This document shows, piece after piece, positions 9,545 to 18,244 of a stretch of DNA of 42,752 nt. The stretch spans positions 29,767-72,518 of the forward strand of contig NZ_JAAHHT010000030.1 of NCBI RefSeq assembly GCF_010672085.1, in the 5' to 3' direction. Each line of letters begins with the position of its first letter. Position 1 is the stretch's first letter. The position numbers and the translations under genes are program-made. The stretch is from Okeania sp. SIO3I5. GTDB taxonomy: Bacteria; Cyanobacteriota; Cyanobacteriia; Cyanobacteriales; Microcoleaceae. The notes under the pieces were generated by a model. The model was not told the DNA's origin and made no database searches. It saw only the letters and a program-made list of their open reading frames with translations.

Positions 9545-9904
9545 ATGGCCTTAATTTTAATTACAGATGATGCGGCATTTGCCCGTAGGATGATCAAAAA
9601 AGCTCTCAAAGAGGACAACCATGAAATTCTAGAAGCTGGTAATGGTAAAGAATGCCTGGAAATCGTGGCCACTAATTCTCCTGATTGTATTCTCCTAGAT
9701 TTGTTAATGCCGGAACTTGATGGTTTTGGGGTGCTCAAAACACTTCAAGAGGAAGGCTCTAAAATTCCTGTTATTGTATTATCAGCAGATATTCAAGATG
9801 CTGCCCGCACTCAATGTCAAGAGTTAGGAGCTTTTACGATGTTACAAAAACCTCCAAAACCTCCTGAAATTAAAGAAGCGATTTCTCAAGCACTCCAAGC
9901 ATAA
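9545..9904 (+). CDS. cheY: CheY-like single-domain response regulator
   Basis: This 119-aa protein is a lone receiver domain. Asp8/Asp9 (ITDDA), phospho-acceptor Asp52 (LLDLLMPELDG), Ser80 (VIVLSAD) and Lys102 (LQKPPKPP) are in place. It is divergent from cheA and only 15 bp upstream of the cheC-like gene, so the two are surely co-transcribed. It is the likely phosphate acceptor from the neighbouring CheA. The Lys-Pro-Pro motif is typical of receiver domains. Confidence 0.92.
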   Translation: MALILITDDAAFARRMIKKALKEDNHEILEAGNGKECLEIVATNSPDCILLDLLMPELDGFGVLKTLQEEGSKIPVIVLSADIQDAARTQCQELGAFTMLQKPPKPPEIKEAISQALQA

Positions 9905-9919
9905 AGGTGGAAATTTAAA

Positions 9920-10513
9920 GTGGAAAATCTGACAGACGAGCAACTCGATATCCTGACTGAGTTAATTAATGTCGGTATTGGCCAAGCGGCCAAAATGCTG
10001 AACGAAATGATAGAATTTCGTATCCGCTTACAAGTGCCTTTGTTAGAGATACTATCAGGAGTTGAACTACAGGAAGTATTGAGCGAACGTTTAGGTCTCG
10101 ATCCATTATCTTCAGTACAATTGAATTTTAGTGGATCTTTTGCTGGTACGGCACAGTTAGTTTTTCCGACGGAAAGTGCAGCTAGTCTAGTTTCTGTCTT
10201 GACTGGAGAAGAAGTTGAAAGTCCCGACTTAGATGCCCTCAAAATTGGGACATTGACGGAAGTGGGTAATATTGTGATTAATGGGGTGATGGGATCTATG
10301 AGCAATATTTTAGACCAACCAATGCAATATGCTGTTCCTACTTATACTGAGGAAGATATTGAACACCTTGTACCGATGCAAGAACCTAATAATTCTGTCC
10401 TGTTGGCCCAGGCAAGATTTGATGTTGAGGAGTTACAGCTCAAAGGCGATATTATTCTGTTTTTTAAAGTGGGTTCTTTTCAAGATTTACTCACTGTCAT
10501 TGAAAATTACTAA
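9920..10513 (+). CDS. cheC: CheC-like chemotaxis phosphatase
   Basis: The protein has 197 residues with a GTG start at 9920, preceded by AAAGGTGG. The CheC/FliY signature D/S-x3-E-x2-N-x22-P is complete in the N-terminal half (Asp10, Glu14, Asn17, Pro40). The second site has Glu114, Asn117 and Pro140 but Gly at the first position. Two active sites and the lack of an extra FliN-like domain point to CheC rather than CheX or FliY. CheC dephosphorylates CheY-P, and the tight cheY-cheC pairing fits this. No CheD partner is visible, although in Bacillus CheC works with CheD. Confidence 0.85.
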   Translation: MENLTDEQLDILTELINVGIGQAAKMLNEMIEFRIRLQVPLLEILSGVELQEVLSERLGLDPLSSVQLNFSGSFAGTAQLVFPTESAASLVSVLTGEEVESPDLDALKIGTLTEVGNIVINGVMGSMSNILDQPMQYAVPTYTEEDIEHLVPMQEPNNSVLLAQARFDVEELQLKGDIILFFKVGSFQDLLTVIENY

Positions 10514-10818
10514 TGTGGCGTAAATCTCACAAATAGTTGGCAATTGATAATCTGAAATAATCAGCCGAAATTACTGTCAAACCTAACTTTTTCAGCAATT
10601 CAAATCTCACTTATGACTTCTATATAGCGCTACGCGCAATTCAAAATTCAAAATTCAAAATTCAAAATTCAAAAGTAATCCCTGACTGAGTTTGAGAATT
10701 TATAAACGTCCTAACCTATTTGCTTAGTGCTATAAAGAGAAAGTAGGGGTCATTTTTTTATTTCTATTCTATTTCCTATTTCCTATTTCCTATTTCCTAT
10801 TCCCTATTCCCTATTCCC
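10514..10818. repeat. Spacer with AAAATTC and CCTATTC heptamer arrays
   Basis: An ATTCAAA array lies at about 10638-10673. A second array of TTTCCTA then TCCCTAT units spans about 10769-10818 and runs into the 3' end of the minus-strand kinase gene, where it encodes the last codons and stop. Confidence 0.8.
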
Positions 10819-12026
10819 TGTTCGGTTGTTTGAGAAGAACTAGGAATAGTAAAATAGAAAGTTGCACCTTTTCCAACTTCTGAATTTGCCCAAATTTTCC
10901 CCCCATGACGTTTAATAATTCGCTGCACAGTTGCTAACCCAATTCCTGTACCTTCAAATTGATATTTACTATGTAAGCGCTCAAAAGGAATAAACAGTTT
11001 ATCTGCATTTTTCATATCAAAACCAACTCCATGATCAGCAACAAAATAAACCAACTGTTTTTGAGATATTTCCTCACCTTGATTATTTTCTAATTCTTGT
11101 GACTCAGAGCTGAAGAAACTTCCCACTTCAACTCTTACTTTTTCTTGTCTTTGGCTATACTTCACAGCATTATTTAATAGATTTTCTAGAGCAATATACA
11201 CAAGATTTTCATCTGCCATTGCTATGATATTAGAACCAACAATAGCTTCTACCTTTTTGTTAGGATATTTCATCTCTAATTGCTGAAGAATTCGATTAGC
11301 TAATACACTTAAATTAACTTGACTCAAGTAAGCATTTTGTTTTTCAACATGAGAAAATAACATTAAATCCTGAATCAGTTGATTCATTTGATTACAACCT
11401 TTATTCATCATATCGAGCCATTGTTTATCTTGAGTATCAAACTTATCTTTATATTTTTCTTTCCAAAGAAATAGAACTCCTTTTAAACTGGTGATAGGAT
11501 TGCGTAAATCATGGGAAACTGTATAACTAAAAGCTTTTAATTCTTGATTAACCGCCTCTAATTCCTCCGTTCTTTTTTTCAGTTCTTGGTTAGTTTTCTC
11601 TAATTGTTCTGTGCGTTTTTTCAGTTCTTTTTGGATAATTTTTCGCTCAATTGCATAGCGAATTGATTGAGTTAAAAGCTCAGTTGTGACTTGTCCTTTA
11701 ATGAGATAATCCTGCGCTCCTTTTCTCACAGCTTCCATAGCTAGTTTTTGATCGTTCATTCCTGTTAAGATAACAATAGGAATATTGGGAGCTTTCTGTT
11801 GAATATTTAAAAGAGTTTTTAATCCTTGACTATCTGGTAAAAGCAAATCTAATAAAATCACATCACAAGTTGCATTTTCTAGATGAGATATTGCTTTTGC
11901 TAAATAATCAAAATGACTTACCTGAAAGTTACTAACTTGAGATTCTTTCAAAAGTTGTTGCAGGAAAAAAGCATCTCCTGGGTTATCTTCTACAAGAAGT
12001 ATAGAAATTAACTGCTGATTCATCAT
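10797..12026 (-). CDS. REC-histidine kinase (hybrid signalling protein)
   Basis: The protein has 409 residues. The N-terminal receiver (about 5-130) has LVEDN and Asp60 in LLDLLLPDSQG. A charged coiled coil (KKRTEQLEKTNQELKKRTEE) leads to a HisKA domain with His172 (YTVSHDLRNP). The HATPase_c domain has N box LENLLNNAVKYS, ADHGVGFD and GTGIGLATVQRII. The receiver-then-kinase order resembles Cph1/Rcp-linked kinases of cyanobacteria. It shares a receiver subtype with the REC-GGDEF protein (PNIPI-VLTG, RKGAQDYL-K). The final seven residues and the stop codon come from a GGGAATA heptamer array, so the natural C-terminus has probably been altered. Start is the double ATG at 12021-12026. Confidence 0.92.
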   Translation of the reverse strand: MMNQQLISILLVEDNPGDAFFLQQLLKESQVSNFQVSHFDYLAKAISHLENATCDVILLDLLLPDSQGLKTLLNIQQKAPNIPIVILTGMNDQKLAMEAVRKGAQDYLIKGQVTTELLTQSIRYAIERKIIQKELKKRTEQLEKTNQELKKRTEELEAVNQELKAFSYTVSHDLRNPITSLKGVLFLWKEKYKDKFDTQDKQWLDMMNKGCNQMNQLIQDLMLFSHVEKQNAYLSQVNLSVLANRILQQLEMKYPNKKVEAIVGSNIIAMADENLVYIALENLLNNAVKYSQRQEKVRVEVGSFFSSESQELENNQGEEISQKQLVYFVADHGVGFDMKNADKLFIPFERLHSKYQFEGTGIGLATVQRIIKRHGGKIWANSEVGKGATFYFTIPSSSQTTEQGIGNRE

Positions 12027-12050
12027 TTGTTATCTCTAGCTTTTCTCTAT

Positions 12051-12419
12051 TAGACATCTCCAGAAAAGAGGGAACAGGGAACACTTAACTGGGAACAGGG
12101 AACAGGGGAACCCACCCCTAATATAAAATCCGATTATACAGTAATCGCATTCAATAATCCTCAACTAAAATATGTTAAAAAAAGAATACGAATTGAAAAA
12201 TTTATGCATTTTCATTTCCTTTCTTACTTCTAACTCCGAACTCCCTACTCCGAACTCCCTACTCCTAACTCCTAACTCCTTACTCATTACTCATTACTCC
12301 TTACTCCTCAGTAATACGATAACTAATTAACCGGATTCTATATAACCCCTCCTGGGAGGGGAGTAATTGATAATTTATCAATAAGAATTGATTTGATTTT
12401 TGATGATCGGAGATGTCTA
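12051..12419. mobile_element. MITE-like element, family TIR TAGACATCTCC (copy 1, enlarged)
   Basis: TAGACATCTCC at the left and its degenerate complement (GGAGATGTCTA) at the right bound about 369 bp. Inside are GGGAACA units, a CCACCCCTAA phrase and an AACTCCT/ACTCATT array at about 12228-12305. Compare the compact copies at 12741-12911, 20418-20555 and 31059-31162. The enlarged size suggests nested repeats. Confidence 0.65.
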
Positions 12420-12740
12420 TTGTCGATCATATATCTTTGGTCATTTATAGGCAAGAGAAGATCAAGAAGATATACCTAAATATTTACATATTGAAATATA
12501 TTTCTTGCATAAATAGGCAAAAGATTAGCTAATCTGCTTTGAGAGTAATATTAAATCTGCTGGCAATGGAAGTATTATCAGAAACCTGGTTTGTGGAAGT
12601 AAGATATTAGTATGGTGGGGAATTTGAAACAAACTCGATTTCTCTTTCTACGCTTTTTTATACCGACACTACTAGATTTGATATAACTTGGAATTTTTGC
12701 TCAATCTTTCAATTTTACTTCCTCTTTCAAAAATAATAAA
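12420..12740. other. Intergenic, nothing recognised
   Basis: AT-rich spacer between two copies of the TAGACATCTCC element. No ORF, hairpin terminator or RNA gene is recognisable. Confidence 0.4.
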
Positions 12741-12911
12741 TAGACATCTCCGAAAAATATATAGACTTTTTGTCAAAGTAGGGAACAGGGAACAGGAAAC
12801 AGGGAAGATATTTTCAGTAAAAATGTACAGAAAATGATCTGATTAGGAAATTTTACAACTCTATTTTATTTATAGTAAATAAAGGGCAAGTTCATTTTCT
12901 GGAGATGTCTA
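12741..12911. mobile_element. MITE-like element, family TIR TAGACATCTCC (copy 2)
   Basis: TAGACATCTCC at 12741 and GGAGATGTCTA ending at 12911 form an 11-bp perfect terminal inverted repeat around 171 bp. GGGAACA heptamers lie in the loop. It lies just downstream of the response regulator gene's stop region. Confidence 0.75.
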
Positions 12912-12967
12912 ATTAATAGCTAATATCTAAGAACTGATGGCTAACTCTTGACAAAATATTTACAAAT

Positions 12968-13402
12968 TCAAGGAAGTTGCACAAATTTAAACCAAAAGTT
13001 TTTTAAAGATTGTATTGTTGCCGTAAATTCTGACAAATCAACTGGTTTAGTCAGATAACAACTAGCATTAAGATAGTAACTTTCAAGAATATCTCTTTCC
13101 GATTGGGAAGAGGTTAAAATAACGATAGGAATAGTTTTTAATTCCTCATTTTCTTTAATTTCTCTCAAGACATCAAATCCATGTTTTTTAGGAAGATTCA
13201 AATCTAGTATAATTACATTAGGCCGAATAGAATTTCTATAATTTCCTTCTTGATAAAGAAACTTCATCGTTTCTTCACCATCTGATACCTCAGCTAATTG
13301 ACAAGGCAAACCATTTTCATTGAGAGCTGCTTTGATAATAAACACATCTCCTGGATTATCTTCTGCTAATAGGACATTAATTTCTTTAATTTTTTCAATC
13401 AT
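12968..13402 (-). CDS. Rcp1-like single-domain response regulator
   Basis: This 144-aa receiver domain has LLAEDNPGD near the N-terminus, phospho-acceptor Asp67 (IILDLNLPKKHG), Thr/Ser in IVILTSSQ and Lys119 (CYLTKPVDL). The extended loop and LPKKHGFDVL motif are typical of Rcp1-type regulators that pair with phytochrome-like kinases. The histidine kinase gene at 13730-14866 lies upstream on the same strand and is its most likely phosphodonor. Start is the ATG at 13402. Confidence 0.92.
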   Translation of the reverse strand: MIEKIKEINVLLAEDNPGDVFIIKAALNENGLPCQLAEVSDGEETMKFLYQEGNYRNSIRPNVIILDLNLPKKHGFDVLREIKENEELKTIPIVILTSSQSERDILESYYLNASCYLTKPVDLSEFTATIQSLKNFWFKFVQLP

Positions 13403-13729
13403 TATTTTTAATTACAAAATTGGGCATTAAGTCTCTAATATATAGCAATCCTATTTTATTTGTGTATAAAAATCTTACTGCTTTTAGAGAACAGGGAACA
13501 CTTAACTGGGAACAGGCGGGAGTTTCAGTTTTTTTATCTACTTTTTAATTACCGAAAAATTTTGGTTTAAAGCCTCCCCTTAAAAGGGGATAATAAATAA
13601 AAATTTTCATGATTAGTCAATCCTCTTCTTTTCAAGGAGAGGTAATTATTCATTATTCATTATTCATTATTCATTATTCATTGTTGAACCGCAACCTATT
13701 TAGGATTGCTATAAAGTTTTAAAATACAT
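13403..13729. repeat. Spacer with TACCGAAAAATT half-element and ATTCATT array
   Basis: A left-half copy of the TACCGAAAAATT element begins at 13550 (with CCCCTTAAAAGGGG core). An array of TTATTCA heptamers follows at about 13641-13682. GGGAACA units occur near 13490. No gene is seen. Confidence 0.7.
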
Positions 13730-14866
13730 TTATTCTTCTATAGATTTAGGAATAGTAAAATAAAATATTGAACCTTTTCCTAATTCTGATTCTAACCAAA
13801 TTTTCCCTTGATGACGTTGACTTATTTTCTGACATATTGCCAATCCAATACCTGTTCCTGGATATTCTTGTCTGGTATGTAACCGTTGAAAAATCAGAAA
13901 AATTCGCTCAAAATACTGTTGAGAAATACCAATACCATTATCCTTAACCAAAAATAGCCAATAGTCATCCTCTGAACGAACATCTATTTCAATATTTGGT
14001 GGTTTTTCGCTACGATATTTAATAGCATTATTAAGAAGATTTTGAAATAGTTGAATTAATTGGGACTTATCCGCCATGACAGTAGGTAAGGGCGATCGGC
14101 AAATATAGGTATTAGTTTCTTCCATCAACAACTTAAGATTACTTAAGGCCATATCCAGAACCTCTTCACAATCAGTTTGCTCAAAGGATTGGCCTTGTCT
14201 ACCAACCCTTGAGTATACCAGTAAATCCCGGATTAGAGACTGCATTCGCATAGCTCCATCTACGGCAAAATCAATAATTTGATTGGCATCTGCATCTAAT
14301 TTATCTTTGTAACGTTGGCCTAACATTTGAGTAAAAGTTGTCACCATCCGTAAGGGTTCTTGTAAATCATGGGAAGCAAGATAAGCAAAATTTTCTAATT
14401 CAGCATTAGAACGTTCTAATTCTCTTTGTATTGATTTGCGTTTTTTCAGTTCTTCTTGATAAATTTGGATACGATCTGTTAGCTCGGTAATATCCTGAAT
14501 AGACATCAAAGCATAGTAACTATTACCATCCTCAGTAGGAATAGCATTAACAGTAGTTTGTTGAATCCTTTTTTGTTGATTGGGAAGAAAACAAGGAATT
14601 AGAGGAGCGTGTAACTGAGGGGAAAAAATAGCAGGAAATCCCCCTGAAAAAACTTGATGGAAACGACTTTGATATTTGGGTTGTTTGAGGTGAGGAAAAA
14701 AGTCTAAAAGATTTTTATCAATAATGTCATCCCTAGAAATTTTTGTCCAATTTTCCAGACAAAGATTCCAAAATAGAACAACAAAATCTTGTCGCACTAA
14801 ACATAAACCAACGGGAACACGATCGACTAAGTTAAATTGAGTAGTTGCTTTGAGAATTTGGGTCAT
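13730..14866 (-). CDS. PAS-like sensor histidine kinase
   Basis: The protein has 378 residues from the ATG at 14866. The longer frame begins four codons upstream at a TTG inside an inverted-repeat element and is less likely. A PAS-like sensor region (about 15-130) with WNLCLENWTKISRDDI and a PAC-like SIQDITEL is followed by a coiled coil. The HisKA domain has His166 (YLASHDLQEPLRMV), and the HATPase_c domain has FQNLLNNAIKYRS, VKDNGIGIS and GTGIGLAICQKIS. No GAF/PHY chromophore domain or membrane helix is visible, so it is cytoplasmic with an unknown signal. It is paired with the downstream Rcp1-like regulator. Confidence 0.92.
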   Translation of the reverse strand: MTQILKATTQFNLVDRVPVGLCLVRQDFVVLFWNLCLENWTKISRDDIIDKNLLDFFPHLKQPKYQSRFHQVFSGGFPAIFSPQLHAPLIPCFLPNQQKRIQQTTVNAIPTEDGNSYYALMSIQDITELTDRIQIYQEELKKRKSIQRELERSNAELENFAYLASHDLQEPLRMVTTFTQMLGQRYKDKLDADANQIIDFAVDGAMRMQSLIRDLLVYSRVGRQGQSFEQTDCEEVLDMALSNLKLLMEETNTYICRSPLPTVMADKSQLIQLFQNLLNNAIKYRSEKPPNIEIDVRSEDDYWLFLVKDNGIGISQQYFERIFLIFQRLHTRQEYPGTGIGLAICQKISQRHQGKIWLESELGKGSIFYFTIPKSIEE

Positions 14867-14880
14867 TTTAGTTATCAATT

Positions 14881-15010
14881 ATATCATGTTCGGATAAACA
14901 CTAACTATAAAGTAATTGCGACTTAAACGAGTGGAAAGAAACAATCTCAAACCCCTGAGATATCTCTTCCATCTATATCTTAATCATAACTATTAAACCG
15001 AACATGATAT
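14881..15010. mobile_element. MITE-like element, family TIR ATATCATGTYCGG (copy 1)
   Basis: A perfect 13-bp terminal inverted repeat (ATATCATGTTCGG/CCGAACATGATAT) bounds 130 bp directly upstream of the histidine kinase start, so it probably covers part of its promoter. Further copies are at 17553-17689, 20977-21125 and 28887-29089. Confidence 0.8.
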
Positions 15011-15602
15011 TAAAAGTTTTTAGTCTCTCAGGCCGCATCTTTTGACTTCTAAATTATGACTTCTGACTTATGTAAAACAGTATAGTTTTGCCGATAGTCT
15101 GATAGATGTAGTGATTTATTATGGAAAAAAGAAACATTTAATTGGGAATAGGCAACAGTAAAGTACCTTTAGTCCTGTAAATGTAGTGATTTATTATGGA
15201 AAAAAGGAACACTTTGCTGGAAATAGGCAACACTTTGCTGAAAATAGGCAACACTTTGCTGGAAATAGAGAACACTTTGCTGGAAATAGAGAACACTTTA
15301 CAAATAAGAGGTAATTATTAACTGTTAATTATTGCTCTGCTGATTAAATCTAAAAGCATTGACATTAATCATGGTTTGAGCTTTTTCAAGTCTTGAAAAA
15401 GTACAAGGTTTTCCTTATAAAGAGCTGCATAAAGTGAGGATGAAAGGGTTGACTTAGGCAGAAAAAATCAAGGGATAATCTTCCGACTGCCTTCTCGCTC
15501 ATTTCCGATTCTTCCTGTCTCCTGTCTCCTGTCTCCTGACTCCTCCCCTCACTCAATTGTTAATTATTGAAGATTCTTAGTTAATCAACTGTTCAAATAT
15601 TT
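15011..15602. repeat. Spacer with 21-bp tandem repeats and CTCCTGT array
   Basis: Five tandem 21-bp units (AACACTTTGCTGGAAATAGGC type) lie at about 15208-15301. A 30-bp direct repeat beginning ATGTAGTGATTTATTATGG occurs at about 15107 and 15179. A CTCCTGT heptamer array lies at about 15514-15540. The last 60 bp probably hold the glycosyltransferase promoter. Confidence 0.75.
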
Positions 15603-17363
15603 ATGACCAAAAATATCAATCAAAAACTAATAATTTTTCTTGGGTTTTTCCTATTATCATTCTTTCTGAGATTCTGGACTTTATTTGTATCTGTATTAGA
15701 CAAGGATGAAAGTATTTATATATTAGGAGCGGATAGTTTATTAAATGGCAATCTCCCCTATACAGAAATTTGGGATAACAAACCTCCAGGAATTTTTATC
15801 TTGTTTTCTCTGACGATGCTAATGTTTGGAAATTCCATAGTATCCATTAGAATTTTATCTATTCTGGCTACAACTTTTACCAGTTATTTTTTATATAAAA
15901 TTGGTAAAACTACTGACGCCAAGCAAGGAGAAAAAATCGGATTATTAGCAGGTGGTTTATATGCTATTTTTTCTCTACATAATGATGGTGCTGCTGCCAA
16001 TGGAGAAATTTTATTTGCTCCTTTTGTTACTGGAGGATTCTTGTTGTTATTTCAGAATCGGAAATTATCAAATATAAAGGTATTTCTGATAGGTCTAATT
16101 TTGGGGATAGGGATGCAAATTAAATATTTGGTAATTATGGATGTGTTGGGATTGGTTTTATTAGGTAGTTGGTTTAGGAAGGAAGAAGTCAGGAGGAAGG
16201 AGTCAGAAGTAAAGAGGAAAAAAAATGGAAAACTTGTAAATAATTTTCAGGAATTTACAAATAAAAAATTTTCATTTGTTTTCAATAATCTCACTTTTTC
16301 CTGGTGCAAGTTTTACATAATTTTAGGTGTAGGCTTAATTTTACCCGCAGTTATTATCGCAGTTATTTATCTATTTTCTGGCTATTTTGATGAATATATT
16401 TATGCGACTATCATTGCTAATAGTAAGTATGTGGCGATGTTAAATTTTTCCTGGTCAGACCTTTTAAGTAGGTTAAGAAAACAGGTGTTAGGAAATATTT
16501 TATTGTGGTTATGTTTGTTTTGGAGTCCGATTTATTTGTTTGTCTTTGCTAGGGGAAAGTTTAGACAAGAACGAAATTTAATCTATTTATTTTTGTGGTT
16601 TGGCTGTGCTTTTTTGGCGGTTTTGTTATCTAAGCGATTTTATAATCATTACTTTTTACAATTATTACCTCCTTTATGTTTGATTAGCGGATATGTGATT
16701 ATTAAATCTGTTGATTTAGCTCCAACAAATTCGGTAGAAAAATATCACTATAGAGAAGCAAACGAAATGAAAAAAATAACTGCTAAAACTGAAAAACCTG
16801 CTTTTATAAATTACCAAAAATTAGACGCGATCGCTCGCCCATTCTTGTCAAAAATTCCTGTCATGCCTTCCTTAGCAAACATAATTCTGTGCTTAATTTT
16901 GATATATCCTTTTGCTCAAGCTGGTTATAATAAATTAAGTAAAAATTGGGAATTTATCTATTATCGATATATCCAAAAAATAGATACTTGGGATGATAGA
17001 GAAGCAGCGATCGCTAAATATTTGAGACAGAGAATTAGCTCCAATGATTATATCTATGTTGTTAATTATGAACCAATAATTTATTACTTAGTGCCGACAA
17101 AAATTCCGACAAAATATGCTTTTTCCAGTCATTTAACAGCCATGTCTCAGATTTTGCCTATTGATGCTTTGACAGAATTAGATAAGATTATGACGAAAAA
17201 TCCTAGTTATATTTTACTGGCGGAAAAAGATAATATTAGCCCTGAATATAGAAATGCTCTCAATCAATATTTAGAAACAAGTTATTTTCTGGAAACCACA
17301 ATTCAAAATGTCAGATTATATAAACGCCAGGATAATAATTTTAGTGCGATACATTATGAGTGA
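15603..17363 (+). CDS. GT39/ArnT-like membrane glycosyltransferase
   Basis: This 586-aa polytopic membrane protein has an N-terminal helix followed by a periplasmic loop with the acidic pair Asp33/Asp35-Glu36 (LDKDESIY) and LPYTEIWDNKPPG. This is the pattern of the PMT/ArnT (GT39/GT83) family, which transfers a sugar from a lipid-phosphate carrier to an acceptor. About nine or ten further hydrophobic segments follow, then a soluble C-terminal part (about 450-586). The acceptor is unknown. A charged cytoplasmic loop (residues about 192-205) is encoded by GTCAGGA-like repeat sequence, and the same heptamer array follows the stop codon. The gene is isolated from its neighbours by repeats. Confidence 0.85.
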   Translation: MTKNINQKLIIFLGFFLLSFFLRFWTLFVSVLDKDESIYILGADSLLNGNLPYTEIWDNKPPGIFILFSLTMLMFGNSIVSIRILSILATTFTSYFLYKIGKTTDAKQGEKIGLLAGGLYAIFSLHNDGAAANGEILFAPFVTGGFLLLFQNRKLSNIKVFLIGLILGIGMQIKYLVIMDVLGLVLLGSWFRKEEVRRKESEVKRKKNGKLVNNFQEFTNKKFSFVFNNLTFSWCKFYIILGVGLILPAVIIAVIYLFSGYFDEYIYATIIANSKYVAMLNFSWSDLLSRLRKQVLGNILLWLCLFWSPIYLFVFARGKFRQERNLIYLFLWFGCAFLAVLLSKRFYNHYFLQLLPPLCLISGYVIIKSVDLAPTNSVEKYHYREANEMKKITAKTEKPAFINYQKLDAIARPFLSKIPVMPSLANIILCLILIYPFAQAGYNKLSKNWEFIYYRYIQKIDTWDDREAAIAKYLRQRISSNDYIYVVNYEPIIYYLVPTKIPTKYAFSSHLTAMSQILPIDALTELDKIMTKNPSYILLAEKDNISPEYRNALNQYLETSYFLETTIQNVRLYKRQDNNFSAIHYE

Positions 17364-17552
<189 letters not shown>

Positions 17553-17689
17553 ATATCATGTCCGGATAATTATAAAAAAACTTTCTCTTCATTTATAGCT
17601 TAAAATTCCCTCCTCTTCCCTCATAACTCATAACTCATAACTCATAACTCCTCCATTTTTATTTATAACTATTCAACCGGACATGATAT
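17553..17689. mobile_element. MITE-like element, family TIR ATATCATGTYCGG (copy 2)
   Basis: A perfect 13-bp inverted repeat (ATATCATGTCCGG/CCGGACATGATAT) bounds 137 bp. The loop holds an array of ATAACTC heptamers (about 17623-17651). Confidence 0.8.
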
Positions 17690-17751
17690 AACTTTGGGAT
17701 TGCTGATAGCCATTGCTAGCAATGGCTATTCCAAGAAATTTGTACTGTCTA

Positions 17752-18130
17752 GTGGCTTTGTTGTTTGAAAACATATAGCTACTGCACAAGATCCAAGCAT
17801 ATGTACTTCATACTTCTACAACTATTGTCCAATAAACATCTCAAAAAATCAAAAATGAAATCAATTCAAGAGCTGAAATCAACAATTTTATTCCCTCCAT
17901 ACCTCCATACCTCCATACCTATTCCCTGACTTCTACAACTGTTGTCCAATAAATAAATCAAACATCAATTTTTGATAAAAAAAGACTGAAACTATTGCCA
18001 GTAAAGGTTTTTAGCAGTTTATCTATTGGCCAATAAATGAATAAAGCATCAATCTAGAGAAAGAGGGTGATATAGCTGCCACTAGATTCACTTTTCATAT
18101 CGGGGAAACCGAAAAGCGGAACCGATGTTC
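17752..18130. repeat. Large palindromic repeat with CTATTGTCCAATA arms (copy 1)
   Basis: The sequence runs from GTGGCTTTGTTG to a degenerate complement of GACATCCGTTCCGC. The same element occurs in inverse orientation at 41082-41333 and in diverged form at 36148-36389. This copy is about 130 bp longer because it contains a second CTACAACTGTTGTCCAATAA segment and a CCATACCT array. Conserved pieces are AAACATATAGCT, CTATTGTCCAATA and TGATATAGCTGCCACTAG. It has no coding capacity. Confidence 0.75.
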
Positions 18131-18244
18131 TATAATCTTCCCTACTCCCTTACTCCCTTTAGTCAATCCTCTCCGTTTTAAAGAGAGGTAATTATTTATT
18201 ATCCATTATCCATTATCCATTATCCATTAATGAATCCCCTACTC
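18131..18244. repeat. ATTATCC array downstream of modBC
   Basis: A CATTATC heptamer array lies at about 18199-18229, just beyond the stop of the minus-strand transporter gene. A short inverted repeat (CCTCTCCGTTTTAAAGAGAGG, 18169-18188 approx.) precedes it and could act as a terminator. Confidence 0.6.

Noticed and set aside
9886-10305. 139-codon minus-strand frame opposite cheC
   Set aside because: It is a shadow of the well-supported cheC gene on the plus strand.
12420-12740. Possible small RNA gene
   Set aside because: No stable hairpin with T-run, promoter pair or conserved segment could be pointed out.
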